Below, in pieces: positions 19,101-29,474 of a stretch of 64,000 bases of DNA. How positions within the stretch are numbered: the stretch's first letter is position 1; each line of letters starts with the position of its first letter. The DNA comes from Chondrosia reniformis (Eukaryota; Porifera; Demospongiae; Chondrillida; Chondrillidae), in the NCBI GenBank assembly GCA_947172415.1, contig OX359200.1, positions 2,606,501-2,670,500 of the forward strand, written 5' to 3'. The notes beneath the pieces were generated by a model. It had not been told where the DNA came from. It ran no database searches and saw nothing but the letters and a program-made list of their open reading frames with translations. A program made the translations under genes and the position numbers.

Positions 19101-22100
19101 TGTAGCCACTAGTTGTATTTACTACTTGTACTTACTAGCACTTGTTATATTTACTCGTTGTAGGTACTAGTTGTATGTACTAGTTGAATGTAACAGTTGT
19201 ATGAACTAGTTGTATGTACTAGTACAAGTTATATTTACTAATTGTAGGCATTAGTTGTATGTTCTAGTTTTATGTAGTAGTTGTATGTTGTAATTGTGTG
19301 AACTAGTTTTATGTATATAGTAGTTGTATGTTGCAATTGTGTGAACTAGTTTTATGTACTAGTTGTATGTACTATTTATATACAAGTTTTATGTTTTAGT
19401 GGTATATTCAAGTTTTATGTATTAGTGGTATATACTAGTTGTATGTACTAGTTGTGTGTACTAGTTGTATGTATTAACTGTATGTATTTGTTATGAACTA
19501 GTTCCATATACTAGTTTTAATAACTAGTTGTATGTACTAGTACTGGTAATATTTACTAGTTGTAGGTACTAGTTTTATGCACTAGTTGTATGTACTATTT
19601 ATAGGTACCAGTTATATGTGTATGTACTAGTTATATGTGGTAGTTGGGTATTAGTTATAAGTTCTTGTTTGATGTACTAGTTGTATATCCTGGTTTTATG
19701 TACTAGTTGCAGGTTCTAGTATTAGTAAAACTACATACTAAGTAGGTACTCATTGTAAGTACTAGTACTAATTAAATTAACTAGTTGTAGGTACTAGTTA
19801 TATGTACTAGTTGCATGTAATAATTGTATGTACTATTTGCATATACTATTTGTGTGTACTATTTGTATGTACTAGTTTTATGTACTAGTTTAATGTACTA
19901 ATAATGTATCAGTGGTATGTACTATTTGTATGTTCTAGTTGTATGTACTATTTGTATGTTCTAGTTGTATGTCCTAGTTGTTTGTACTAGTTGTATGTAC
20001 TAGATGTATGTACTAATTGTATGTAATAATTCTATATACTAGTTGGAGTTCCAGTTTAATATACTAGTTGTATGTACTATATCTATGTACTAGTTATATG
20101 TCTATATTCTATTCATAGGTACTAGTTGTAAGTACAAGTTGCATGAACTAGTGGTATGTTCTAGTACTGGTAATATTTACTAACTGTAGGCACTAGTTGT
20201 ATGTATTAGTTGTATGTACTAGTTGTATGTACTAGTCCAAGTTATATTTACTAGTTATATTTACTAGTTGTGTGTCCTAATTGGTTGTTGTAGTTTCATG
20301 TACTAGTTGCATGTACTAATTGTATGTAATAATTCTATGTACTAGTTGGAGTTCTAATTTAATGTACGTACTATTTATATATACTAGTTATATCTTTATG
20401 TACTAATTATATGTACTAGTTATATGTGTATGTACTAATTATTTGAACTAGTTGTATGTATTAGTTCTATGCACTAGTTGTATGTACTAATTGTATGTAC
20501 TAGTTGTGTATACTAGTTGTGTCTACAACTTGTATGTACTAGTTGTATGTACTAGTTATATGTTCTAGTTGTATTTACCAGTTGTATGTACTAGTACAAG
20601 TTATATTTACTAGTTGTATGTATTAGTTGTATGTACTAGTTGTATGTATTAGTTGTATGTTGTTCTTGTATAAACTAGTTTTATGTACTAGTTATATACT
20701 AGTTGTACGTATTAACTGTATGTATTAGTTATGTACTAGTTGGATTTACTAGCTCTAATAACTTGTTATATGACTAGAACAGGTACTAGTTTTATGCACT
20801 AGTTGTATGTACTAGTACAAGTTAAATTTATTAATTATAGGTCTTAGTTGTATGTAGTAGTTGTATGTTATAATTGTTTGAACTAGTTGTATGTACTAAT
20901 TGTATGTACTAGTTAAGTACTAGTTATATGTATAGTTTTATGAACTATTTCTGTGTACTATTTGTATGTTCTAATTGTATACTACTTGTATGTACTAGTT
21001 GTATGTACTATTTGTAATTCTTATTGTATCTACTAGTTGTATGTACTATAGTTTGAACTAGTTATATGTCTAGGTACTAGTTGTAAGTACAAGTTGCATG
21101 AACTAGTGGTATGTACTAGTATTGGTAATATTTACTAACTGTAGGCACTAGTTGTATGTATTAGTTGTATGTACTAGTTGTATGTACTAGTCCAAGTTAT
21201 ATTTACTAGTTATATTTACTAGTTGTGTGTCCTAATTGGTTGTTGTAGTTTCATGTACTAGTTGCATGTACTAATTGTATGTAATAATTCTATGTACTAG
21301 TTGGAGTTCTAATTTAATGTACGTACTATTTATATATACTAGTTATATCTTTATGTACTAATTATATGTACTAGTTATATGTGTATGTACTAATTATTTG
21401 AACTAGTTGTATGTATTAGTTCTATGCACTAGTTGTATGTACTAATTGTATGTACTAGTTGTGTATACTAGTTGTGTCTACAACTTGTATGTACTAGTTG
21501 TATGTACTAGTTATATGTTCTAGTTGTATTTACCAGTTGTATGTACTAGTACAAGTTATATTTACTAGTTGTATGTATTAGTTGTATGTACTAGTTGTAT
21601 GTATTAGTTGTATGTTGTTCTTGTATAAACTAGTTTTATGTACTAGTTATATACTAGTTGTACGTATTAACTGTATGTATTAGTTATGTACTAGTTGGAT
21701 TTACTAGCTCTAATAACTTGTTATATGACTAGAACAGGTACTAGTTTTATGCACTAGTTGTATGTACTAGTACAAGTTAAATTTATTAATTATAGGTCTT
21801 AGTTGTATGTAGTAGTTGTATGTTATAATTGTTTGAACTAGTTGTATGTACTAATTGTATGTACTAGTTAAGTACTAGTTATATGTATAGTTTTATGAAC
21901 TATTTCTGTGTACTATTTGTATGTTCTAATTGTATACTACTTGTATGTACTAGTTGTATGTACTATTTGTAATTCTTATTGTATCTACTAGTTGTATGTA
22001 CTATAGTTTGAACTAGTTATATGTCTAGGTACTAGTTGTAAGTACAAGTTGCATGAACTAGTGGTATGTACTAGTATTGGTAATATTTACTAACTGTAGG

Positions 22101-22157
22101 CACTTGTTGTGTGTACTAGTTGTATGTACGAGATGTATGTACTTTTGGTGTACTAGG
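16103..22157 (+). repeat. 13-bp minisatellite array, + orientation, with higher-order repeats
   Basis: This is the same TACTAGTTGTATG family and orientation as 303-1928. Characteristic longer variants, such as CTGGTAATATTTACTA and ACTAGTACAAGTTATATTTACTAG, recur at intervals of several hundred bases, so the array evolved by amplifying multi-unit blocks. No gene or other element lies in it. Confidence 0.95.
20171..22080 (+). repeat. Two tandem 955-bp higher-order repeat units
   Basis: The landmark TAATATTTACTAACTGTAGG occurs at 20171, 21126 and 22081, a spacing of 955 bp each time. The sequence between is nearly identical, including the rare words CCTAATTGGTTGTTGTAG and AATTCTTATTGTATC. It is the youngest amplification in the window, or an assembly duplication. 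Confidence 0.9.
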
Positions 22158-22362
22158 TGTAGTATAGTAACTAACTAACTACTGCATGCATAGTAAACAT
22201 CCTGTGATGATTTTATATTGCTGCTGTATCTGTTGGTTGGTAATTTAGCTTTCTAGAACTTTCTGTGATGTATATATGCTATTGTACAGAACTTAATAAT
22301 CATTGTTTACCCGAAAGTGACTCGAGTACGATTAAGCAGTGTTACGATAATATAACTCGTCA
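22158..22362 (+). repeat. Gypsy 5' LTR
   Basis: A 205-bp LTR runs TGTAG...GTCA. The region just downstream, 22363-22379, includes GGTGACCCCGATG, a plausible tRNA primer-binding site. It is matched by the 3' LTR at 26366-26569. Confidence 0.9.
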
Positions 22363-22405
22363 CATCGGTGACCCCGATGTTCTATACCTGATACTGCTAA
22401 TATCA

Positions 22406-23209
22406 ATGGCAACTCCGCAACCCCAAGGGACAAACCAACCAGCCGTGAGTCTTGCTACCATTTCCGTCAAGATTCCCCCGTTTTGGCCTGCTGATCCACA
22501 AGTCTGGTTCGCCCAAGTTGAGGCCCAATTCACAACCCGCAATATCAGCTCACAGAAAACGCGCTTCGACTATGGTTGTCGCCTCTCTTGCCCCCAAATT
22601 TGCAACGGAAGTCCACGATCTTATCCTCAAACCGCCAGAGGAAGACCCTTATGACGCCCTAAAGGAACAACTAATCCGCCGCACAGCGGCTTCAGAACAA
22701 CGCCGTCTTCAAATGCTTTATAATGCTGAGGAACTTGGCAACAGAAAGCCAACTCAACTTCTGCGACAGATGCAGCAACTCCTAGGTGACTCCGCAGGAC
22801 CAGAGCCAGATAGCTCCTTCCTTAGGGAACTCTTCTTGCAGCGCTTACCAGGTAATGTTAGGATGGTTTTAGCCTCTACAGATAATGCTATGTCCCTCGA
22901 GGCTCTTGCCCAAATGGCAGACAAAATCGTAGAAGTTCCAACGCCTACGATCTCCACAATTAACGCCCCCCATATTTCATCGGAAGTGGACCAGCTACGG
23001 AAGGAAGTTGCACACCTCAGAGAGATTATATCCTCCCTTAACACATCACCGGGTAGCTCCAGACCCTCCTGCTCAAGAGGACGCTCGCCCAGCCCACACC
23101 CAGTCAATTCTACTCCTACCACTTGTTGGTATCATCGACGGTTTGGGGAAAAAGCTCGCAAGTGCAACTCACCTTGTGACTATTCAGGAAACGAGCCGGC
23201 CAGTCGCTA
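22406..23209 (+). pseudogene. Gypsy gag
   Basis: ATG 22406 opens MATPQPQGTNQP and the capsid-type block IPPFWPADPQVWFAQVEAQF. A frameshift near 22555-22575 moves the frame to the one ending at 23208-23210. That frame includes PYDALKEQLIRRT, a coiled segment and a nucleocapsid-like CWYHRRFGEKARKCNSPC, the unusual knuckle typical of this invertebrate Gypsy group. Gag packages element RNA in cytoplasmic particles. It is broken by the frameshift. Confidence 0.85.
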
Positions 23210-26200
23210 GTGGCGACGAGCGCTACTGGCCTACAATCAAGTCGCCTCTTCTTTATTAAGGAACGAATGACTGGTATGCATTTTCTGGTGGACACGGTAG
23301 CTGAGGTGAGTGTCATTCCTAGATCTTTTATTGCAGGTACCCCTCAATCCTCTGCACAACCAGGGCTCACCCTACAAGCAGTCAACCACTCCCCAATTAT
23401 GACTTTTGGTAATTGCTCCATTACTCTCAACATTGGTTTACGTCATTCCTTTCGTTGGATGTTTGTCATAGCCGATGTAAAACATGCTATATTAGGTGTT
23501 GACTTTCTTCGTCATTACAACCTCTTGGTGGATGTCAAACACAGTGCCTTAATAGACACCCTCACACACCTACAGGTACATGGTTTACTGACTCAGGAAG
23601 CATCTCCCAGCCCTAGTCTACCAGACGTAGTTCCTCAAGATGTGTTTGCAACAATTCCGGCTGAATTCCCGTCCATAGTTCGCCCCCACCACAAGGAACA
23701 GCCCCTACAGCATGGAGTAACCCATCATATTAATACTACTGGTCCCCCAGTCAGTGCCCGCCCTCGTCGGTTGCCTCCTGAGTGCCTACATATTGCCCGT
23801 CAGGAATTCAACCATATGTTGGAATTGGGAATTATGCAGCCTTCTTCCAGTTCCTGGGCCTCACCTCTGCACATGGTCCCTAAGAAGACACCTGGAGACT
23901 GGCGCCCTTGTGGAGACTATGGGGCACTTAACGCCATCACGTAACCTGACTGCTATCCCATCCCTCACCTTCCGGACTTTCCAGCATCCCTCCATGGAGC
24001 CGCCATTAAATTTTCTCTAAATTAGATCTGGTACGTGCTTACCATCAAATCCCTGTGGAGTCCGTTGATGTTCCAAAGACTGCTGTCATCACACCATTTG
24101 GCTTGTTTGAGTTTCTACGCATCCCATTTGGCTTTCGCAATGCCGCTCAGACCTTCCAACGTTTTATTGATTAGGTCCTACATGGTTTGCCCCACAGCTA
24201 CGCTTATATTGACAATATCCTCATTGCTAGTACCACCAAAGAAGACCATAAAGTTCACCTCCGACAGGTCTTCACACGTCTCAGAAAGCATGGGATCCTG
24301 ATTAACCCCTCCAAGCGTGTCCTTGGTGCAGAGTCGCTGGAGTTCCTCGGGCATCATATGGACAGACATGGTATTCAACCAGTAGAGGGGAAAGTGGCGG
24401 TTATCCGACAGTTTCCTCAGCCCACCACCCAGCGCAAATTACACCAGTTTTTAGAATTGATCAACTTTTACCATCGCTTCATCCCTGACTGTGCAAAATC
24501 CTACAACCACTTAATGTACTACTAGCTGTCCCGTCTAAAGGTGAAGACAAGCACCTAATTTGGACGGAACAGGCTGTTTCTGCCTTTAACCAGGTAAAGG
24601 AGGCTCTAGCCAAGGCCACCCTTCTATTTCATCCACAACCTGATACCCCCACTTGTCTCATTACTGACGCATCAGATGTGGCTGTCTGTGCTGTACTACA
24701 ACAAATTATAGGAACAGTGTGGGGCCCTATTGCTTACTTTTCTAGGAAACTTTAGCCAGCTGAAACTAAGTATAGCACATTCGACCGTGAGCTTCTAGCT
24801 ATCTATTTAGCAATCAAGCACTTTCATCACTTTGTGGAAGGTAGGACATTTCACGTGATTACTGACCGCAAACCTCTTACCTTTGTTTTCTCCATCCAGA
24901 CTAAGCAGCATTCTCCTCGACAGATACGACACCTGGACTTCATTTCACAGTTCACCACAGATATCCGGCATATCAAAGGTGTAGACAACACGGCAGCTGA
25001 TGCCCTGTCCCGCTTGGAGCTGGATGCATTGCATGAAGCTGGTGTCCCGGCCATTGATTTCGGGGCCATGGCTAAAGCACAAAGTGAGGATACAGCATTG
25101 CATAATCATGAAACCTCATCTTCCCTCACACTCCAGGAGGTTCCCAGTCCTACAGCAGATGTTACTTTGATGTGTGACACAACCACTGGAGTTCCCCGGC
25201 CTTATGTTCCACCTGAATGTCGTCGCAAGGTATTTGACAGCTTCCATTCCTTATCCCATCCAGGCATCCGTGCTACTCAACGCCTGATAATAGCACACTA
25301 CGTCTGGCCTGGTATCAACACGGATGTCCGCAAATGGGTCCAAGCTTGTCTTCAATGCCAATGATCAAAAGTACATCAGCACACCGTTACACCGACATCC
25401 ACCTTTGCAACTCCGGATGCCAGGTTTGACCATGTTCATATAAACATCGTTGGCTCGCTACCATTAGTAAAAGGACACTCTTACCTCTTGACATGCGTTG
25501 ATCGTTTTACCCGTTGGCCAGAAGCTATTCCTCTAAGAAACATCTCTGCAGAGACAGTAGCGCAAGCTTTTGTTTTGGGTTGGATTGCACGATTCGGTGT
25601 ACCCTCCATCATCACCACTGACCGAGGTGCTCAATTCGAGTCTGCCCTTTGGAGACAGTTGATGAACTTACTGGGATCTCACCGAATTCGAACAATTGCC
25701 TACCACCCTTGTGCTAATGGATTTTTGAGCGTTTACATCGACAGCTGAAAGCAGGACTGATGACTCACTTACCCCAAGTGCAGTGGATGGACTCACTACC
25801 TCTAGTACTCTTAGGTATTTGCACGGCATTGAAGGAAGACTTGAACTGTACCGTTTCAGAGTTGGTGTATGGCACCACCCTACGCTTACCAGGGGAATTT
25901 TTCAGCACCAGCCAGGACATTGACACTGTAGATCCGCTGGCCTATGTTTCACGCCTCAGGTGTACGCCTCAGGTATACCACCCCATCATCATTCTCAGCA
26001 GAAGGCACATGTGAGCCCAGCCCTTCATTCATGTACACATGTTTTTGTTCGTCGAGATACCATACGTAGATCCTTACAGCATCCCTACGATGGTCCTTTC
26101 AAGGTTCTTAAGAGATCTGATAAGTATTATACTGTCAGTGTCAAAGGACAGCAGCAAACCATCTCCTTAGATCACTTAAAGCCAGCCCACCTTGACGTTT

Positions 26201-26328
26201 TGCTCCCTGCTTCAGACCAGCTACAGTCTACCTCTCCCACACCTCCAGAGACCACATCATCTGAGTCACCGTTACGAACAACTCGTTCTGGACGACATGT
26301 TCATTTTCCGGACCGTTTCACTTTATAA
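23210..26328 (+). pseudogene. Gypsy pol (protease, RT, RNase H, integrase)
   Basis: The protease active site reads VDTVAEVSV where DTGA is expected, so the key Gly is lost. The RT begins EFNHMLELGIMQPSSS and meets a TAA at about 23942 after NAIT. Its catalytic box reads YAYIDN instead of YIDD. RNase H (TDASDVAVCAVLQ, ITDRKPLTF) contains in-frame TAGs near 24525 and 24754. Integrase has the HHCC zinc domain (SLSHPGIRATQ … CLQCQ) and then TGA at about 25364. Its core has N where the first catalytic Asp is expected (INIVGSLP), then TDRGAQFES, then a frameshift before the Glu (about 25725). The C-terminal part reaches FPDRF near 26320. At least three catalytic sites are destroyed. Confidence 0.9.
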
Positions 26329-26365
26329 TGTATCTTTCGTTAGCTACTCACTGGAGGAGGAGTAC

Positions 26366-26569
26366 TGTAGCATAGTAACTAACTAACTACTGCATGCATT
26401 GTAAACATCCTGTGATGATTTTATATTGCTGCTGTATCTGTTGGTTTGTAATTTAGCTTCTAGAACTTTCTGTGATGTATATATGCTATTGTACAGAACT
26501 TAATAATCATCTTTTACCCGAAAGTGACTCGAGTACGGTTAAGCAGTGTTACGATAATATAACTCGTCA
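26366..26569 (+). repeat. Gypsy 3' LTR
   Basis: A 204-bp LTR, preceded by a purine tract, differs from the 5' LTR at about seven positions, including a one-base deletion in AGCTTCTAG. The satellite resumes directly after GTCA. Confidence 0.9.
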
Positions 26570-28442
26570 AACTAGGTATATATAGTAGTTGTTTGTACTA
26601 GTTGTATGTACTAGTAGTATTAACTAGTGTTATGTATTAGTACTGGTAATATTTACTAACTGTAGACACTAATTGTATGTACTAGTGTTATGTACTAGTT
26701 GTGTGTTCTAGTTGTGTCTACTACTTGTATGGACAGGTTGTAGGTACTAGTGGTATGTACTAGTTGCATGTACTAGTTGTATGTGCTAGATACTAGTTGT
26801 ATGTAGTAGCTGTATGGAATAGTTCTATGGACTAGTTGTATGTGCTAGATACTAGTTGTATGTAGTAGTTGTATGGACTAATTCTATATACTAGTTGTAT
26901 GTACTATGTGTATGTACTATTTATATATACTAGTTATATTTTTATGTATTAGTTATATATACTAGTTGCAAGAACTAGTTGTATGTACTAGTTGTTTGGA
27001 CTAGTACTAGCTATATTTACTAGTTGTAGGTACTAGTTGTATGTGGTAGTTGTATGTAGTAGTTGTATGTACAAATTGTATGTATTAGTTGTGTGTACTA
27101 GTTGTATGTATATATTAGTTGTATGTACTAGCTGTGTACTAGTTGAATGTTCTAGATGAAGGTCCTAGTTGTTGTAGGTTCTTGTACTAGTTATACTAGG
27201 TACTAGCAAGGTACTAGTTGTATGTACTAGTTGTATGTACTAGTTGTATGTAATAGTTGTGTTTACTATTTGTATGTACAAGTTATATGTTTGTGAACTA
27301 GTTATATGTACTAGTTGTATGCACTAGGTGTTTGTACTAGTTGTATATACTATTATAATATCTAGGTATATGTGTATGTAGTAGTTATATGTAGTAGGTG
27401 TATGTACTAGTTATATGTCCTAGTCGTTTGTACTAGTTGTATGCAGTTCTAATAACTAGTTGTATGCAGAGACCACATCATCTGAGTCACCGTTACGAAC
27501 AACTCGTTTACATATACTAGTTCTAGGTATTATTTGTATGTACTAGTTGTATGTAGTAGTTGTATGAACTAGTTTTACGTACTAGTTGTATGTCCTAGTT
27601 GTATTTACTAGTACAAGTTAAATTTACTAATTATAGGTATTAGTTGTATGTAGTAATTGTATGTTATAATTGTTTGAACTAGTTGTATGTACTAATTGTA
27701 TGTACTAGTTAAGTACTAGTTATGTGTATAGTTTTATGTACTATTTCGGTGTACTAGTTGTACGTACTAATTGTATACTATTTGTATGTACTAGTTGTAT
27801 GTAATATTTGTAGGTACTTATTGTATGTACTAGGTGTTTATACTATTTATAGGTACCAGTTATATGTCTATATACTAGTTATATGGTGTAGTTGGGTACT
27901 AATTATAGGTACTTGTTTGATGTACTAGTTGTACATACTAGTTTTATGTACTAGTTGCAGGGTCTAGTATTAGTAAAACTTAGGCACTTGTTGTAAGTAC
28001 TAGTACTAAATAAATTAACTAGTTGTAGGTACTAGTTATATGTACTAGTTGAATGTAATAATTGTATGTACTAATTGCATATACTATTTGTGTGTACTAT
28101 TTGTATGTACTAGTTTTATGTCTAGTTTAATGTACTAATTATGTACCAGTTGTATGAACTATATGTATATTCTAGCTATATGTCGTAGTTGTTTGTACTA
28201 GTTGTATGTACGAGATGTAGGTATGTTTAATTTACTAGTTATATATAGTAGATTTTGTAGTAGATATATGTACTAATTATGTACTAGTTGTATGTACTAG
28301 TTGTATGTACTAGTAGTTTTAACTAGTGGTATGTATTAGTACTGGTAATATTTACTAACTGTAGCCACTAGTTGTATGTACTAGTTGTACGTACTAGCAC
28401 TTGTTATATTTACTAGTAGTGTGAACTAGTTGTGTCTACTAG
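26570..28442 (+). repeat. 13-bp minisatellite array, + orientation
   Basis: It continues the array interrupted by the Gypsy element. It ends at about 28442, where the orientation of the unit reverses at the word GTGTCTACTAGTACAAACAAC. A 42-bp scrap of Gypsy sequence is embedded at 27467-27508. Confidence 0.95.
27467..27508 (+). repeat. 42-bp duplicate of Gypsy pol 3' end inside the satellite
   Basis: The sequence CAGAGACCACATC...AACTCGTT is identical over 42 bp to 26246-26287 in the Gypsy pol C-terminus, about 1.2 kb away and in the same orientation. Satellite sequence abuts it on both sides. It is best explained as a templated insertion during break repair or satellite rearrangement. Confidence 0.95.
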
Positions 28443-28745
28443 TACAAACAACTAGTACATATAACTAGTACAAACAACAACTATATATAACTAGTACATA
28501 AAACATACATACATCTAATAGATACAATTAGTGCCTAGAACTAGTAAATACAACTAGTACATACAACTAGTACACACAACTAGTACATACATGTAGTGGA
28601 CAGAACTAGTACACACAACTAGTACATACAACTAGTACATACAACTAGTACATACATGTAGTAGACACAACTAGTAGACCCAACTAGTACATACAACTAG
28701 CACATACAACTAGTTCATAAAACTAGTACATACAACTAGTACATG
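28443..28745 (-). repeat. 13-bp minisatellite array, reverse orientation
   Basis: From about 28443 the + strand shows CATACAACTAGTA, the reverse complement of the unit found to the left. This orientation is kept through the rest of the window. Confidence 0.95.
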
Positions 28746-28977
28746 TGTGTTGTTGTGTGTTAAGAAATGTTACTACTAGAAGACATAAGGGTACACTTAT
28801 GTAATATGTCCTATTTGTGTCTATAGTTATGCTGAGTCTTATTTACCTATAAGCAAGATTACTAATAGATTTATAATTAATTCATAAAGTTAATTGGACC
28901 TACATTCCTTTCATAAAATTAAATTTCATCATGTGTCTTAGTTAACACCTTATTTAACTTTTGGCGCTAAAATAGTG

Positions 28978-28985
28978 TATATAAG
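28978..28985 (+). promoter_or_regulatory. TATA box upstream of the hammerhead
   Basis: TATATAAG is followed by GGCCC and lies about 80 bp upstream of the ribozyme core. A transcript starting roughly 30 bp downstream would include the whole ribozyme near its 5' end. Confidence 0.5.
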
Positions 28986-29056
28986 GCCCTTAGATTTAGC
29001 ATAGAGAGCCAAGGATTCACAGAAGATAAAGATAAAGAAAAAGACAAAGACTCCCA

Positions 29057-29107
29057 GGATCACTGATGAAGGGTGGAATTCCCAGAAACGGCTGTCTGAC
29101 CCAGTGG
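29057..29107 (+). ncRNA. Hammerhead ribozyme, type I with minimal stem III
   Basis: All core boxes are present in order. They are CTGATGA (29063-29069), a stem II of GGG/CCC with loop TGGAATT (29071-29083) closed by A/A, GAAA (29085-29088), a very short stem III (C-G around GGCT) and the cleavage triplet GTC (29094-29096). Stem I pairs ATCA-side bases 29057-29062 (GGATCA) with 29097-29102 (TGACCC), with one A-C mismatch and further interrupted pairing outward. Predicted self-cleavage follows C29096. Penelope-like elements are known to carry such hammerheads. The one-base-pair stem III is a family hallmark rather than a defect. Confidence 0.8.
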
Positions 29108-29134
29108 AGAAGAAGATGAAAGAAGGGAAACTAG

Positions 29135-29365
29135 TACATTCAACGAATGCCTACAGTTAGTAAATATTACCCGTACTGGTACATACCACTAGTTCATCCA
29201 ACTTGTACTTACAAATATTACCTATGACAAGAACATACACACATAACTAGAATAATATATTTAGCACATACAACTAGTATATTAAACTAGAACTCCAATT
29301 AGTACATAGAATTATTATATACAATTAGTACATACATCTAACAGATAAAACTAGTACGTACAACT
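29135..29365 (-). repeat. 13-bp minisatellite array, reverse orientation
   Basis: This is a short stretch of degenerate reverse-oriented units (TACATACAACTAGTA) between the hammerhead island and the PLE pair. Confidence 0.85.
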
Positions 29366-29421
29366 TTCGACTTTTAGAGCGTCTAGAGACGCAGTTTTTT
29401 TAATTCTTCTGTCTGCCAAAC

Positions 29422-29447
29422 GTTTCGACCCTGGGGGTCTTCTTCAG
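29422..29447 (-). ncRNA. Degenerate hammerhead-like motif in PLE 3' region
   Basis: On the - strand, CTGAAGA is followed by a stem GACCC/GGGTC with loop CCA and then GAAAC. This retains the hammerhead core with A at the variable position 7, but no GUH cleavage triplet follows (GTTTGGC). The paired + strand copy at about 32130-32160 has lost the GAAA box as well. Self-cleavage is not expected. Confidence 0.45.
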
Positions 29448-29474
29448 TGACTGGTGGTGATCTTCAAGGTGTCT

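Larger units (their letters stand above)
22158..26569 (+). mobile_element. Gypsy-type LTR retrotransposon (degenerate)
   Basis: It has paired LTRs, gag, then protease-RT-RNase H-integrase in the Gypsy order. The LTRs begin TGTAG and end GTCA. A primer-binding-like sequence (TCGGTGACCCCGATG) follows the 5' LTR, and a purine tract, GGAGGAGGAG (26352-26361), precedes the 3' LTR. The LTRs differ at about seven positions over 205 bp. Multiple stops, frameshifts and catalytic changes make it inactive. It sits in the minisatellite, so the target duplication cannot be read reliably. Confidence 0.93.
28746..29134 (+). mobile_element. PLE-type LTR or retrozyme-like unit carrying a hammerhead ribozyme
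   Basis: This is a non-satellite island of about 390 bp with no reading frame. It contains a TATA box (28978-28985) and, about 70 bp later, a hammerhead ribozyme (29057-29107). A short LTR-like unit with an internal TATA and a type I hammerhead with minimal stem III is the established signature of Penelope-like pLTRs and of small metazoan retrozymes. Satellite flanks it on both sides. No partner copy is visible in the window, so it could be a solo pLTR. Confidence 0.6.

Noticed and set aside
22150-26580. Target-site duplication CTAGG around the Gypsy element
   Set aside because: The words are offset from the LTR ends by two bases on one side and CTAG is present in almost every satellite unit, so the match is uninformative.
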